From assembly GCF_018991925.1 (NCBI RefSeq), contig NW_024753828.1:2094014-2158013 (forward strand): 64,000 bases of DNA, in the 5' to 3' direction. This DNA is from Homarus americanus (taxonomy: Eukaryota > Arthropoda > Malacostraca > Decapoda > Nephropidae). The notes beneath the pieces were generated by a model. The model had not been told where the DNA came from and did no database searches. It saw nothing but the letters and a program-made list of their open reading frames with translations. Of this stretch, positions 46,141 through 60,528 are shown one piece after another. The first letter of the stretch is position 1. Each line of letters opens with the position of its first letter. Position numbers and translations under genes: made by a program.

Positions 46141-46700
46141 GTACTCAAATGTACTAAGTTAATTATTAAAATAATTATGTCTGGTGTAAACTAAGGGATG
46201 TTTATACTCAAATTAATTGCTATCTTACAAGAATTCCAGCAATGCAAGTTATATTATCCTAAGTCACGTCAGTGACATTTTATAAGCGAAAAAATTAAAC
46301 CCCCTGCCTTTCGTAATCTTTGAGTAAGTGTTAATCTCCCCTTCTGGCTGTCAACACCCCACCTCCCAGCCAGCAGTGGGGGGGAGCAGACGGGTTGATA
46401 ACGATTAATGGGATGAATTTTGTTTTACTCTTAAAGTTTTCTCTTATAAAATGTCACTGGCTTAAGAGAATATAACTTGCATTGCTGGAGTCCTTGCAAG
46501 ATAGCGATATATTTGAGTATAAACATGTCACAATTTGCGCAAGAGATAAATTTTTTAGTCCTTTAGCATAGTACATTTAGTACAAAATGAGTACAGTAAT
46601 ATGCTGCACAAAATTGTGGCTTTGTCACAGGGATAACTGGTCAGGATATTATGGTATTGAATGTTATGGAGTATTTCAAATAAATTCTTCTACCAGTAAC
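46141..46700 (-). mobile_element. Second copy of the family E interior with long inverted arms
   Basis: 46141-46594 repeats the foldback seen at 37118-37595 (GTACTCAAATGTACTAAG, ATTGCTATCTTACAAG, TCAGTGACATTTTATAAG and their complements). The adjoining 46595-46690 matches the complement of 36985-37117, so the element lies inverted. Termini were not seen. Confidence 0.65.
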
Positions 46701-47070
46701 CTTCACATACAGTAAAATACTTATTTTTACCTTCTAATTCAGCTTGTCATTTAAGGATATGATATTGGAAACGTCTCATAGAGGATCATTATGGTATCAA
46801 ATTCATCTCTTTAACACAAATACAGTGAAGATTATGATGTTTGTTGTGAACTAGGCAGGAAGAGGGGGTAAAAGTGACCGTGCCAACCCCCTCCCCCAAA
46901 GGGTCGCCTCACTGCTTGTCTACTGTACTGACTCATTCATGATACATTATTGTTTATTTGTTTTTCATTAATTAGTAAAGATACGTTACAGCATATTAAT
47001 ACCTGTACCCTTTATATACAATACAGTAAAGTACTATGTATATACCTCATAGGTAAAAAATGTCATTCAA
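46701..47070. other. Intergenic
   Basis: No feature recognised. Confidence 0.4.
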
Positions 47071-47345
47071 GACATCTTCAGGTATTAAGACTCACTAATC
47101 CCCCACCCAACACTGGGTGACCTGAAATTGCATCAGGTCAGGTTAGTAACGTGACCCAATAATCTTCCACCCGACCATCATCACAAATGTTAAGACATGA
47201 TTAGTTATGTATTACAGCCAATTCAGTGAAGTGTCTGCCTATTCTAGGTTAAAGATGACAGGATCTGCCCAAGCAACTAACGAGCCAATCAGTGGCGAAG
47301 ATGATAAAAGTAACAACTCTATTAATGCCCGTATCATATCGAGCT
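47071..47345 (+). repeat. Dispersed repeat family N, with the LINE 3'-UTR-like motif
   Basis: CACTAATCCCCCACCCAAC, GGGTGACCTG, TGCATCAGGTCAGGT; then at 47265-47312 CCCAAGCAACTAACGAGCC and GATAAAAG, the motif duplicated at 24434-24577; then ATGCCCGTATCATAT, also found near 63885. Confidence 0.6.
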
Positions 47346-47522
47346 TTTGTTTTTCAAATATATTTACTTAACCAAACTTTTAGATAAAGTATTCAGGATC
47401 ATATTGATAAAAAAATGGTGTGTAACGAAATTAGAACTGATTTTACTGACTCCGTTATCAACATTTCTTACGTTTTTTTTTTTTTATATAAAAGAATGGA
47501 ATTTCCATCACTATATCATATA

Positions 47523-48105
47523 CAGTATAGTCTCGGTTTACACGGTCAATTAAACCCGTGGAGGTCCGTGTAAAACGAGAAACGCGTAAACGAAATATGA
47601 GAACATATGGGATTAATTGAAACAGAGACTGGGCCGACCCCCAGACTACCCTTTTTCCGACACAATACGTACGTTGTAGTAAAAATAACATCTTAATTTT
47701 ATAATGGTATGCACACACAATTAATATTTAAGAGAAATATCAATAATATTAGGTTTTTTAACACTTGCATTAGTAGAAGAGATGGCTGGGCACACGGGGA
47801 TAGGGGGTTGGTTCCGAGGCAGAAGGCAGATTATTGGCCCTCACCTGTATCACTTGTATCACTATCCACCACAGAGGCTTGCAGGGCCTTTTTGTCAAAC
47901 CCCTCTAAGTCCATATCCTCACTATCACTATCACTGACTTGGGCTGGCTGTGGTGGGTGGCGGGTGAAGAACTCGGTAATGTTTTGTTGACTGGGCGACC
48001 TAGTGCGCACCCTGCCAGCGCCGCTTCCCGCGAAAATGAAGGAATGTACCGTGTAACTAATAATTGCCGGTCTGGCCAGGTTCCGCATAAATCGAGACTA
48101 TACTG
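47523..48105 (-). mobile_element. Tigger-like MITE, family H copy 1, with coding remnant
   Basis: Ends CAGTATAGTCTCGGTTTACA and complement CATAAATCGAGACTATACTG, each beside TA, 583 bp. On the minus strand a frame (48088-47831) carries [20 protein letters not shown] and acidic SDSDSEDMDLEGFDKKALQA, shared with the element at 54815. It probably represents the C-terminal end of the parental transposase gene retained in internally deleted copies. Confidence 0.8.
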
Positions 48106-48189
48106 TAGAAATATTTCGTTTAAGGATATCTTATTGAGTGAGGAAGGAGGGGCTAACCATGCAACCCTACCCCCTAAAAAGGTTTGCTT

Positions 48190-48345
48190 CCGTCAACGCA
48201 CACCAACACCACCTACACATCACACATACACCCCTACATCACACACAAACACACCCTCCAAATACCACCCACACACACCCTCCAACAACCACCCACACAC
48301 ACCCTCCAACAACCACACACACACACACACAAATTCCAACACCAC
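48190..48345. repeat. CA-rich minisatellite
   Basis: Three units near CACACACACCCTCCAACAAC-CAC plus flanking CACA. A frame across it is low complexity. Confidence 0.85.
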
Positions 48346-48409
48346 TCACACACCCCCAGCAAGGGAATTAAGACAGCAATCATAAGGAGTGAAGGTCTTA
48401 TTGTGTGAC

Positions 48410-48570
48410 ACATCTGTGAGGTGTGTGACTGCATGGTAGCGAGTTAAATATCAGCTGTTAAGGAGCGCTTGGCAACACTCATTTCCATTCCATCTCTCTA
48501 TTTACCCACACCTTTCTGCTTTCTCGCTCCATATTTTAAAGTGTTATGTAACGTAATGTTGAAGGGATAT
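48410..48570 (-). repeat. Dispersed repeat family L, copy 2 (inverted)
   Basis: Reverse complement of 45541-45750, about 2.8 kb away. Confidence 0.6.
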
Positions 48571-48575
48571 AATTA

Positions 48576-49256
48576 TAGTGAAACCTTTATCTAACAGACC
48601 TCAATCTAGTAGGTATTACACCAATCAAGCGTGGCCACTGTGTTTGACAACATGTTAGTCAGTCAGTGACAGCCAATCAGTGGGGAGCTCCTGCCATTCT
48701 TTTCCTTCATCATCATCTTCTTTACTCTTGTTTTACTATTTATTTTCTTATCACTGTTTCTTCATTTTACTGTTTCATCTTATTATTATTAATTTTTCTT
48801 AATGTTTCATCTCTTTACGGTTTCATTTTCATTTTCATCTTTTATTTTTCTTCCTTTTGCGGAATACTATCAATTGTTCTTTCCATTGTTAAATATTTTA
48901 CTCAAGAAAGTTCATATGAAAACCTGTAGTTGTGAGTAAACTGGACTGAACAGGACCAATTCACATCTATCTTGGTTACTTCCTTTCATGGGGGACAGGT
49001 ACACGTGTTGCCAGTATCCTAATTTACTATAATTTATTTGTCTTCCATGATTAGTTTGTAAAAATCCACCCTTGCAAATAATGGAAAGTGAATAAGCATA
49101 AATGGTACAGAATGTAGTGCACTGTAGTGTTTACAAAATTTTTTGTTAATTTTCTTTTATTTGTGTTAATATGGATGAATATGCTTTTATTCTCAACCTA
49201 ATATAATTTTGGAACCAACAGACTATCCTCCCCCCACATAGATGGAGGCTTCACTG
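48576..49256. mobile_element. Tigger-like MITE, family M
   Basis: Left end TAGTGAAACCTTTATCTA, right end complement of CAGTGAAGCCTCCATCTA at 49256 before TA, about 680 bp. The interior is AT-rich with no transposase frame. Confidence 0.6.
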
Positions 49257-49884
49257 TAGAGTATTGGTGTTTATAATATTACAGTGCAATCATACACAAA
49301 CAAATACAGTTATCCCTCATTTAACGATCGTTCACTTAGCGATTTTTCAGTTAATTGGCTTAAAATTTTTAACACCCTTTCTCATTTAAAGATCATCAAT
49401 TATTGGTTTAGCAATCTTTGACTCACTGGGAAAATTTCAGGAGGGAAGTTGGAAAACTGGTTATTTTGTGCTACAAGTACACATCACAACAATACTCTAA
49501 TGTGGCTTGGAAATAAGGAAAATGACATAAAACTATAAAATAAGAAAAATGAAGAGCACAGGTGTGTATGTGGGGGAAGTAAACATATGTATTGAGGCAG
49601 TGAGCTGTAACTGCAGTCAGCTGCACTCTCCCTCGCCCTATGTGACATCACGGCATACAGGCAGCAGCCAGACAAGTATTTTGAGTCAGCTTGGTGATTG
49701 CCTGGGTGAACTGTATCACATGTATACTGTACCAGTACTGTAAATGTGAGGAATAAATGAAAATAAGGATCTCATTTTATGCAGGTTTCACATGTGCGGT
49801 TACACGATTGGTTGAAATGTGACCATAGTTATAGCTTGTGCAGAAAGCTATAGGTAGTGCAGGTAGTGGTATAGCATTAATTTA
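49257..49884. other. Intergenic; lone transposon end at 49308
   Basis: CAGTTATCCCTCATTTAACG at about 49307 looks like another Tigger-type terminus (family C), but no matching right end was found. Confidence 0.4.
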
Positions 49885-50345
49885 CAGGTTGGGTATCCCT
49901 TATCCGAAATTCCCAAGTCCAAAATACTCTGAAATCCGAGTCTATTTCATTATATGGCATACATCACAATCTTTACTTGGGTAAATATGTATGTGTAATG
50001 AATAAAGGTAAGACACAGGCTGCTTAGTGCCTCAGAGTCAGGCATCATGGCGATGCTAAACAGATGGTAGTGATTGCTTACCTTTCTGTACATCTTATCA
50101 TATATTTTATAGCCAAAATGATTAAAATATATTTCATGAAACTACCAGCAAGAATATATGCATCCATATACTGTAAATGAAATATAAATGAATTTTGTGC
50201 ATTGACTTGGGCCCCATCCCTGCTGGGTGACCTACTGCATTATACAGGTTCTGTATACAGGATATATGTAATCCAAAATCCAAAAATATCCCAAACCCAA
50301 GACCCTTAAGGCCCCAAGTATTTTGGGTAAGGGATACCCAACCTG
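49885..50345. mobile_element. Tigger-like MITE, family D (461 bp)
   Basis: CAGGTTGGGTATCCCTTATC at 49885 and the complement GTAAGGGATACCCAACCTG ending 50345, both beside TA. The ends resemble vertebrate Tigger-derived MITEs beginning CAG-TTGAGTATCCCTTATCC. Confidence 0.85.
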
Positions 50346-50370
50346 TAGTGATCTTTTGCTTATTTATTTA

Positions 50371-51220
50371 CAGTGACCCCTCCATTAACGAACTCAATCC
50401 GTTCCAGAAGGTCGTTCGTTAACCGAAAAGTTCGTTAACCGAAACCATTGTTTCAATGGGTTTTTGGGTAATTGGTTCCAGCTCACCGAAAATTTCCTAA
50501 ATTCAACAAAAATGGTAGAAAAGTTCACTTACTTTGAGGTGTGTATGTAGAAGGCTCCTGGATGATGATGATGATGGGAATTAGAATGGGGGTGGAGGAG
50601 AAGGAAGAAGAAAAGGCATTGGGGTGGAAGAGAAGTCACCCCATGGCACCATTTCATCCATAAAATTTTAGTTCTCTTGGTGTATTTCAAGATTATTTTC
50701 TTTATATCAACACGGCACTGCATTATATATTGTCAATATGTAAAATATATTTCAAAATGACCAATAATTTGCTTGGAAACACAGAAAAAAGCGTTTAGTT
50801 GAAGAGAGTCTCAAGCAAGATGTTACCTCCAGTGAAAACAGAGAGAGACTAACTCCTGTTTGCTGTGTTAAGAGGCTGGATGCCCACATTAAACTAGTCA
50901 CTTTACCTTCAATTATGTTCAATAATTGTTAAAATGACTAAAAAATTGAATATTAAACTTTTAAAATTATTGAATAGTATAAACTTCTTGATATTTACTA
51001 AAATAGTAAGGAATTTAAGCCCTAGAACCGATTAATGTATTGGCGGACTGATACTAAAGCTGGTTGCCCGGTCAGTGCAAGCGAAAACATGTTGAGGTCA
51101 GTTCGTAAGAACTTCGTTAACCGAATTTTTTTTCGTCAACCGAATTGAAGATCCTGATGGAAGGCAGTTCGTTAATCGAAATTACGTTAACCGAGGTGTT
51201 CGTTAAACGAGGGGTCACTG
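50371..51220 (-). mobile_element. Tigger-like MITE, family A copy 2
   Basis: CAGTGACCCCTCCATTAACG at 50371 and complement ACGAGGGGTCACTG at 51220, TA on both sides, 850 bp. The interior is the inverse of the 40164 copy. It lies 25 bp from family D. Confidence 0.85.
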
Positions 51221-51295
51221 TATTTATCTATTTTTTAATGGGGATTAGCCAACCCAGGCACAGGTCACTGACTCAGTAACCCAAATCAGGACCTG

Positions 51296-51422
<127 letters not shown>

Positions 51423-51534
51423 AAAAAAAATCAATAAAAATTAAAATTATAATTTACGTTAATTCAACAAAATAGGGGTTCTGGGTCACTCAAATTACCG
51501 ACAATCTGGTGCTTGAGAGATGGTGAGTGCTGGC

Positions 51535-51862
51535 AACATAGCTCATCTGGGAATTATATAGTAGTTTTTAAAGGATCACGAACTGTCAGGCGGGAGGTGG
51601 TGAGTTGTCCTCCCTCCCTTTTTCCTCTGCCACTCCTCACCTATGCTCCCAAACGTAGTTTTATATAAATAAAATTCACAGTTTATTCCTAAAATTTATT
51701 CATCTTAATCCATTTCAATATATATTCCTATAACAATAATCGACTTTTCGTAATCGCATGGTTATTTCAGATTCATTCAGAATTCAAATTGTTTAATTCA
51801 TTTTTTAAGAAAAAACATACGAATTAGGCTGAGATCTGAATTAATGAGGGCACAGTCTACTG
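51535..51862 (-). repeat. Dispersed repeat family I, copy 2
   Basis: Inverse copy of 43563-43915. Ends near GGGCACAGTCTACTGTA. Confidence 0.6.
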
Positions 51863-51869
51863 TATAATA

Positions 51870-51985
51870 CTTTCACCTATATTCAAGACATCTTTAGGTC
51901 ATGAGACCCACTAATTCCCCACCCTGACAATGCATCAATTCGGTAATGAGGCCACTAATCCCTTACCCCATCTTCACCGATTCTT
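51870..51985 (+). repeat. Dispersed repeat family N fragment
   Basis: TTCAAGACATCTTTAGGTCA, GACCCACTAATTCCCCACCC, decayed thereafter. Confidence 0.5.
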
Positions 51986-52660
51986 TAATTATTCTATTTC
52001 TTTACATGATTTCTCTTACCACATCTCTTATTCTTGTTGTTATTTACTTAATGAGAGCCCACTGTACAATTAACAATAAGCACGTTGGCTAGGCTGGCGA
52101 GTCGTAGACGTCGCCCACCACTTACACTTCTCACACACATACACACTCGTGCTCTTCATTTTTTTTATTTTATGGTTTTATATTACATTTTCTTTACTTC
52201 TAAGCCACATCATTTATATAGAGCGGAATAATTGTTAAATAAATCTTTTTCTGAGACATGCACAGGGAGTCAGCTGGCACAGCCATCTTGGGGAGAGCGC
52301 ACAGACTGCCCTCCCATAAGTTAATGTACCAAAGTTAAACAGTATTTTTTTCATGTGTTAGGTAGTAAATTATAGTAGTTGTGTAATATTTATTTTTAGC
52401 AAGATAGGTTTTGTTCTTGTATGTGAACCAATTTTGTGTTTTTGGGGTATAATATTGGAGTATTTTTGTCATTGGGGAACCGAACCTTATTTTTCCTATA
52501 TGTTCTCTTATACTTGATACGAAAATTCACCTAATGAGTGCTTTTTTTTTTTCTTTTTTTAACTTAACCCATTTGTATCTCAAGGGATACCTGTATGTAC
52601 CTACAATTGTCATTTTTGGCATGATATTTTTGGGTTCAGACATCATAAAGTCTGAGTGTG
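51986..52660. other. Intergenic; possible right end of a Tigger-like element at 52592
   Basis: GTATCTCAAGGGATACCTG-TA resembles the right terminus of another TA-type element. No left end identified. Otherwise AT-rich. Confidence 0.35.
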
Positions 52661-52674
52661 TACCAAATAGGAAC

Positions 52675-53110
52675 TCACTGCCCCACTAGCCTCCTTCTTT
52701 GCCTTCTCAGTGGGAAGTCTAATAACAAGGAAGCCAGTTTTTGTCTACCTGCACCTGCAGCTATCAACAGGATTGGATTTGTTTTCTCAGCAGCAGCAGC
52801 AGCAGCAATACCCTCCTTTAGCCTGAGTAGGAGTACCTGCTGGGTGTGGACTGTACTATCCCTGCCCAAATCATTGATCTTGATACTCACTCCTTTAGCA
52901 CCACTCTGATCTTTTTTCAACTCCTTCAGTTCCTCTTCAACAATGTTCGCAAAAGATTGAAGAGACTCATGATAGGCCACTCCCAAAGCATCAATCTTGT
53001 CTTCCAGTGTTTTCAACCTCTAAGTCACCTCCTGCTCAAAGTTCTCCATAACACTCATCATGAGTGATCCTACCTTATTAAGGTTGTTTGCCGCATGTTA
53101 CAGAGTAAGG
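52675..53110 (-). pseudogene. Coiled-coil portion of a split PHD/coiled-coil reading frame
   Basis: Minus strand: NNLNKVGSLMMSVMENFEQE, a stop, then LKTLEDKIDALGVAYHESLQ, FANIVEEELKELKKDQSGAK and, past an alanine run, EKTNPILLIAAGAG. Strong heptad character. I infer it once followed the PHD finger at 55971-55717, the two now separated by later insertions. This layout (PHD then coiled coil) is that of LINE ORF1 proteins, or of retroelement-derived host proteins. Confidence 0.4.
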
Positions 53111-55447
<2,337 letters not shown>

Positions 55448-55469
55448 TATATATATATATATATATATA
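55448..55469. repeat. (TA)n continuation
   Basis: Eleven TA units on the right side of the family H insertion. Confidence 0.9.
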
Positions 55470-55716
55470 AAAGGACCAACACAGAATAGCATAATAGATA
55501 CATACTAATGATAAAAATATAGCAATTAACAAATGGAGATTTTTGCAGGAGGGGAGGGGGGTGCCTCAATATTGGGTTATAAAAATATATTATTTTGATT
55601 GGGAAAAAATTGCCATATGACAACCAAACTTTCACAAAGCATGGAGATGACATAAGGCCAGACTTGTACTTTTTCTGCATTAAAGAAAAATCGTTTTATG
55701 CAGGATACGCCCTTAA

Positions 55717-55971
55717 CTATTTAAGATTTGATTTGACTGTGCTCAGGATGTCATTCACTTTGTCTTCACAACCTGCACAAAACCATCTGAAGCCAGGTCT
55801 TCTCTTGGTCATGAAGTTGTAATCTTCCTCATCAAGGTCGCCACAAGCAGTGTAGTACCAGGCACTGCAATACCAGTTCCTTAGAGCCTGAGCTGTCTTG
55901 GTCACTGTCTTCCTGCATCCAGGGCATTCCCTTTTGTTTGACATTATGGAAGCACAAAAGAAACCAAACAA
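55717..55971 (-). pseudogene. PHD-like zinc-finger reading frame (N-terminal part)
   Basis: Minus frame with MSNKRECPGCRKTV, ALRNWYCSAWYYTACGDLDE and GFRWFCAGCEDKVNDILSTV: a CxxC, C/C, H-like (here Y) and C, then WxCxxC order of a PHD finger, with the usual His-Cys pair partly altered (YYTAC). Cut after STVKSNLK. Its likely continuation is the coiled coil at 53110-52675. It differs clearly in sequence from the two LINE ORF1 PHD fingers at 1.39 kb and 20.57 kb. Confidence 0.5.
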
Positions 55972-56390
55972 AAGAAAAAAGGAAATGCTAACAAACAGTC
56001 TGGGAAACCCCAGACAGCACTAAAAAACACCAATCAAAATAAATAGTTGAAAGAGACAGATCAGAAAAACAAAAACAGACTGCTGGATGTTAAGTAGCAC
56101 CCTTCCCGTTGGTTCCATTTGAACAGACACAAAGTGTACTAATGGTGCACACTGCGAGAAGGTGGGGAAAGGTTACCTTACCTCCTAAGAATAAGGGTAG
56201 GTTTGATTACTAGATAAACTTTTCCCAATAATATCATATAGTCGAGCTTTACGCAATAACAAACTTCGGATTAACCTCATTGGTTACAATACTGCCACTG
56301 GGTTTTAAATCAAATAAATTTAGAGCTGGCAACTTCTCTTCTCTGACAAACTTTCTAATTTATAATGTTAGCACTTACTAGGTGTCAACA
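55972..56390. other. Intergenic
   Basis: AT-rich; GTCGAGCTTTACGCAATAAC near 56242 resembles a Tigger-type end, without partner. Confidence 0.35.
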
Positions 56391-57240
56391 CATATGAAAA
56401 TAATCTAATGTCACCCTGGTTGGTGATCAGAAAGAGGAATGGGCAAGATGTAGATAATTATAGCTCAAATATTTTAATATCTGTTATAGATAATATCATA
56501 TAGCATAAAATTTGGGAGATATGCAATCAGCAGTTTGACCCATTAACCAAACTGGTGACCTTAAAAACAATATCAAAATATATTGCCAAAAGAAATCACT
56601 AAATGTTCTGTACTGTATCTAGATTTTGAGGAAGCTTCTGATAAAATTCATTAAAATTTAAATTGGGAGCTCATAGGAATAGGAAAAAAATGCACAGAAG
56701 CAAAGAATACAGAAAATAAAGTTTTAGGAATTCTAGTGAGATATTTTACAGTAAGTTCAAAACAAAAGAAAGAATGTGTAGACTGTACTATTCATTTGTT
56801 GACTCTCAATTAGAATATGCATTCCAGATATAGTATACAGTAGTCACCCTTTCTTCAAAGGAATATCAACAGTCTAGTACAGTACAATCTTGTACAGTAC
56901 AACTAAACTCTTCCCTAGTTTGAAAAATATATCACAGAAACCAAATGAAGTGAAAGCTGACATGACTGAACTAAGAAAATCTTAATAGGGAAGAATATAT
57001 AGAGGAAAACAAATTTCTTACTTAAATCTTTATCAAAACACCAGAACAAATGTTTTAAATTATAAGGTGAGCATTTCTATACCAACACAAAAAAAGTTAT
57101 CTCTCATAAATATATCTGTAGAAGAATGGAATAAGCTGCTAGATCCTGTAGTCTACACCACTTTCTAGACTGTTTGAAAACTGTACAAAGTATACTACAT
57201 ACTGTATAAATTTGATACAAGTTTATAGCCTTGAGTAACA
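56391..57240 (+). mobile_element. Highly decayed non-LTR reverse transcriptase
   Basis: Fragments in shifting plus frames follow RT order: SVIDNIIWHKIWEICN, LYLDFEEASDKIH (the YLDF-KAFD-IPH block), ERMCRLYYSFVDSQLEYAFQ (the RPHLEYA-like block) and EEWNKLLDPVV near the end. Many stops. Clade probably CR1-like. Confidence 0.55.
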
Positions 57241-58227
57241 TTTTAAAAACAGTCGTCAGATGCCTTTAAAAATTTGAGGACAAAATTTGGTAAGTTCTTT
57301 GTTATTTACCACCATGGTGGTGATGGATTTTTTGTTTGACGATGACTTTCATCCTATAAGCCTGTAAAATTATATGTCAGAATTTTGGTTGGAGTAACTT
57401 AACTCTTAATGGGCGGCAGACATCATAATATGAAGTTTGAGAGGAAATGCATTAAAGAGCAGCGGACTTCATATGATGTTTAGATTTTTCACACCATTAC
57501 TTAGGTGTGCTCGTGGCTGTGTTGTTGTCTGATTACTATGACGATGCTGGCGGCTCGCTCCAAAGCCAGGAAAACATGTACTGGGAGAACTGGGAGTTCA
57601 ACTTGTGATTCCTCCAAGAAATTATTATTTCTCATATTTATTAACTAAATATGAAATTGTTGAAAGAAGATTCAGCTTATAAATAGTGGTGAAAAAACAA
57701 CAACAATCATAGGATATGTTCTAGGCCTTTTAAGGGTTAAAATTGGTCAACAGATTTGTTGCTACTCATTATTCAAATGTAATCATTTATAATCAGGTAA
57801 ATGCCATAAAATCAACATTAAACATGATAAAACAAAAAACCTTTACTTCCTTAAATTCAATTAGTTCTGGAGAAATATTTAAGACGTTCATCAGCCAATA
57901 AAAGGCTGATTATGCCGAGACTAATAAATGAGGTGAGTTCTTCCTTATGGACAGAAGATTCCTAATGGTTTTAACTCTCACTTAATCTTTCACTGTATTA
58001 TCTAATTTCTCACACATGTAATACTAACTTTCCCTTATCTTCGTCACTAAGTTTAAGATAACTTTTAAATTTTCTCAGTAATAGCCTTTTACCTAAAACC
58101 TCCTCACCTCAATCATTTTCCCAATTATCACACAAATCATCAGTCCATCACTTTTTAATTCAACCAACATCTTTTCAGAACCTTCATCATAAACACATTT
58201 AAAATCTTACCACCATATTCCTCTTAC
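57241..58227. other. Intergenic or intronic sequence
   Basis: If the exon at 58228-58440 is real, this would be its downstream intron on the minus strand. I could not find the next exon. Confidence 0.4.
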
Positions 58228-58440
58228 CTCCTCTGCCACTTGTGTGCCTAATTTTTTCTTCACCTCCTCCTCAATCATCAGAGAATTTATCTCCTCCACT
58301 TCCCCTGTCCTCACCTCCCTTTTCTTGTCTTGCATTGCACCAACTGGGGGTTTTTCATCCAGAGGACACAGCAAGTCATCAAACTCTAAGTCAGATTTAG
58401 ATTTCTTGCGCTTGAGAGAAAACTGCGATTTTTTGGGCAT
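58228..58440 (-). CDS. Splice-bounded 71-codon first coding exon, lysine/glutamate-rich protein
   Basis: On the minus strand a good acceptor (TTGTATTTCAG) is immediately followed by ATG at 58440. The frame stays open for 71 codons and reaches GCAGAGGAG before a GTAAGAGG donor at 58227, phase 0. The product starts MPKKSQFSLKRKKSKSDLEF with a nuclear-localisation-like basic cluster, then DDLLCPLDEKPPVGAMQDKK, and ends with an acidic/basic helical stretch (EVEEINSLMIEEEVKKKLGT). I do not recognise the family. Composition suggests a nuclear or RNA-associated protein. No neighbouring exon was identified, and a retrotransposed or dead copy cannot be excluded. Splicing consensus at both ends plus an open frame is the support. 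Confidence 0.5.
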
Positions 58441-59843
58441 CTGAAATACAATTTAGAAAGGACTGTAAAACATACTTTGTTCTATTGGCTCATGAAAATT
58501 AAAGTTACATTTACTTAAATTTATTTCTTTTAATTAAGAATTAAAGGGTTAATTCTAAAATGTTATTTTATTGTCAAACCTTGAGCGAGGCAGTTCAAGT
58601 ATAACATACCCATTAAGCCCTTGATGTGAACCCAAGAGAACTAATTTAAAAGATAATTAACCTCTTCATGATTATACCCAGGAAAGCCTGAGTGACCCCC
58701 AAGGTTACTAAAAAATTGAATTTTTTAATTGCTTAAACAGAGGGTTTGGGTGAGTAAATAATGAAAAACTTAAAATCTTATGTTTTTTTTATGGCCCAAA
58801 CTTGGTGACATCATTTTTGGTGGGGATTCCCGGGGGCAGCTGCTCACAGCTGGTCAGCCGCCACATTAACAGTTAAACCCCCACCAACACACCTTCTTGC
58901 CACAATTGCCTCATATTTTGTAGATGTCCTTACAGATTACACTTATTTATTACTCATAATACTTTGGATTATTATATTATAGTAGTTATCATTGAACAAC
59001 ACTCAACAGATATTGTTTACATAAAGATTTGGCTGCAAGCCATGTGGACTCAAGATCATATATGTGCCAAGTGAGGCAAGAGTGAAGATTGTTTATCTTA
59101 AAAATATTAGTTTCTTTGTAATACTGTATAACTTATTATAAACATTTATATGAATATTTACATCATGTAAAGCATGTTCAGTGCATTTTAGTTTACTTCT
59201 GCAACTGGTGGTACAGTATCTGGCAAAGCAGGCACAAGGCAACGCCACAACCCTCAGACTGATACCTTGTATCACGACACTTTTTTGCCTGTACAGTAAT
59301 TGAATGTGTAAACAAACATGGCATCATTTCTGGGCAAATTTCTTTCCATTGATGGGTGAAAGAGATTTGGGGAAGTGGCTGCAGGTTGTCATGGGAGGCC
59401 TCACATGGGTGGCAGTGTGGTGGCAGGCAACTACGACCCCCTCTCCCGTGCTCTTGTCTCACATCGACCATGCTTTCTTTCACCTTCAGTTTCTTTTGTC
59501 CTTAATTCTACACCTCCTTTCATGTGGTGTCACCCACAAAGGGCCTGCCACAGCTCTATCAGCAGGAGAGACAATGAAAGCCAGCAGGGGAGGTTGTGTG
59601 TGAACCAAGACTTATATGTCTCCTGCCACATAAAGATTGACTCACTATAATATCTTCATCCTCCCCAAAAGCGCTTTTCTCATACTCTGGATCATCAGGA
59701 TCAAACACCTCCTCACTCCCACTATGTCAATAGTAGGAGTTTGGAGTGGCCATAACCTTGACATCGCCACAAAAATTGGGTGACTGATGTCTCCAGCACT
59801 CTGCCAGCAGTTTGAAACAATGTAAGAAGCCTCAACATGACTA
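58441..59843. other. Intergenic or intronic, with a short acidic coding-like stretch
   Basis: Minus strand near 59725-59640 reads GSEEVFDPDDPEYEKSAFGE followed by DEDIIVS, open for about 45 codons, then stops. It resembles the acidic end of a transposase or nuclear protein. Frames at 59193-59603 on both strands show no domain. Confidence 0.35.
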
Positions 59844-60340
59844 CAGTAACCTCACCATTAGCCAGAATCCCCAATCCCCAGAACTCCCAAATAGCCTGAA
59901 TTGAAATTGGCTGAAAAAATTTTGGGAAAACTTTCTCCATTCCAGGTGTGCTAACAAGTTTCCTAGGATGAAAATCAGGAGCATTTTCCAGAAAAAAATT
60001 TGGAGAAGTTTCCGAGAAAATCTCTCCAAACCTCTCCTTTCTGGGCCTGGGAACAAAATTTCCAGAAGTTCCATGAGATTGCATCATGCTCCAATGCATC
60101 CATACGTCCCAGGAGCATGGGTGGCCTAGATGCTTTGATCGCTTTGCTCATATTCTGCTGCCATTGTAGAAGGATGTTCGTTGTTCCCTCGCTAGCTGAT
60201 GTTTTTACGTACATTTTGTGTTGTGCAATGTTGTACTGTACATTATTGTACCAAAACAAAATCAGCCAAGAATACAGTGTTAAAGCAGTGTTAAGAAGGT
60301 AAAAAGTGAATACAGTTATGTATACTTTACTGTGCATTCA
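59844..60340 (+). mobile_element. Tigger-like MITE, family B (decayed)
   Basis: CAGTAACCTCACCATTAGCC after TA, then AATCCCCAATCCCCAGAACT and ATAGCCTGAATTGAAATT, and the TTTCCAGAA/TTTGGGA phrases of the family. Right end not defined. Confidence 0.5.
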
Positions 60341-60384
60341 GTAAGTGGGAAACACTATAGCACCTTACCTTTCATCTTTATTCA

Positions 60385-60527
60385 AGACATTTTCAGGTCA
60401 TGAGCCCACTTATCTCCCACCCCTACAATGGGTGACCTGATATTGCATCAGGTCAGGTCAGTAACATGACCCAATAATCTCCCACCCAACCTCCTTCGCA
60501 AGCGTTAAGACGTGACTATAATTAAGT
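60385..60527 (+). repeat. Dispersed repeat family N
   Basis: TTCAAGACATTTTCAGGTCA, CCCACTTATCTCCCACCCC, GGGTGACCTGATATTGCATC. Directly abuts family F. Confidence 0.6.
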
Positions 60528-60528
60528 A

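Noticed and set aside
59193..59603. Overlapping frames on both strands (96 and 99 codons)
   Set aside because: Mutual shadows without motif, signal or splice support.
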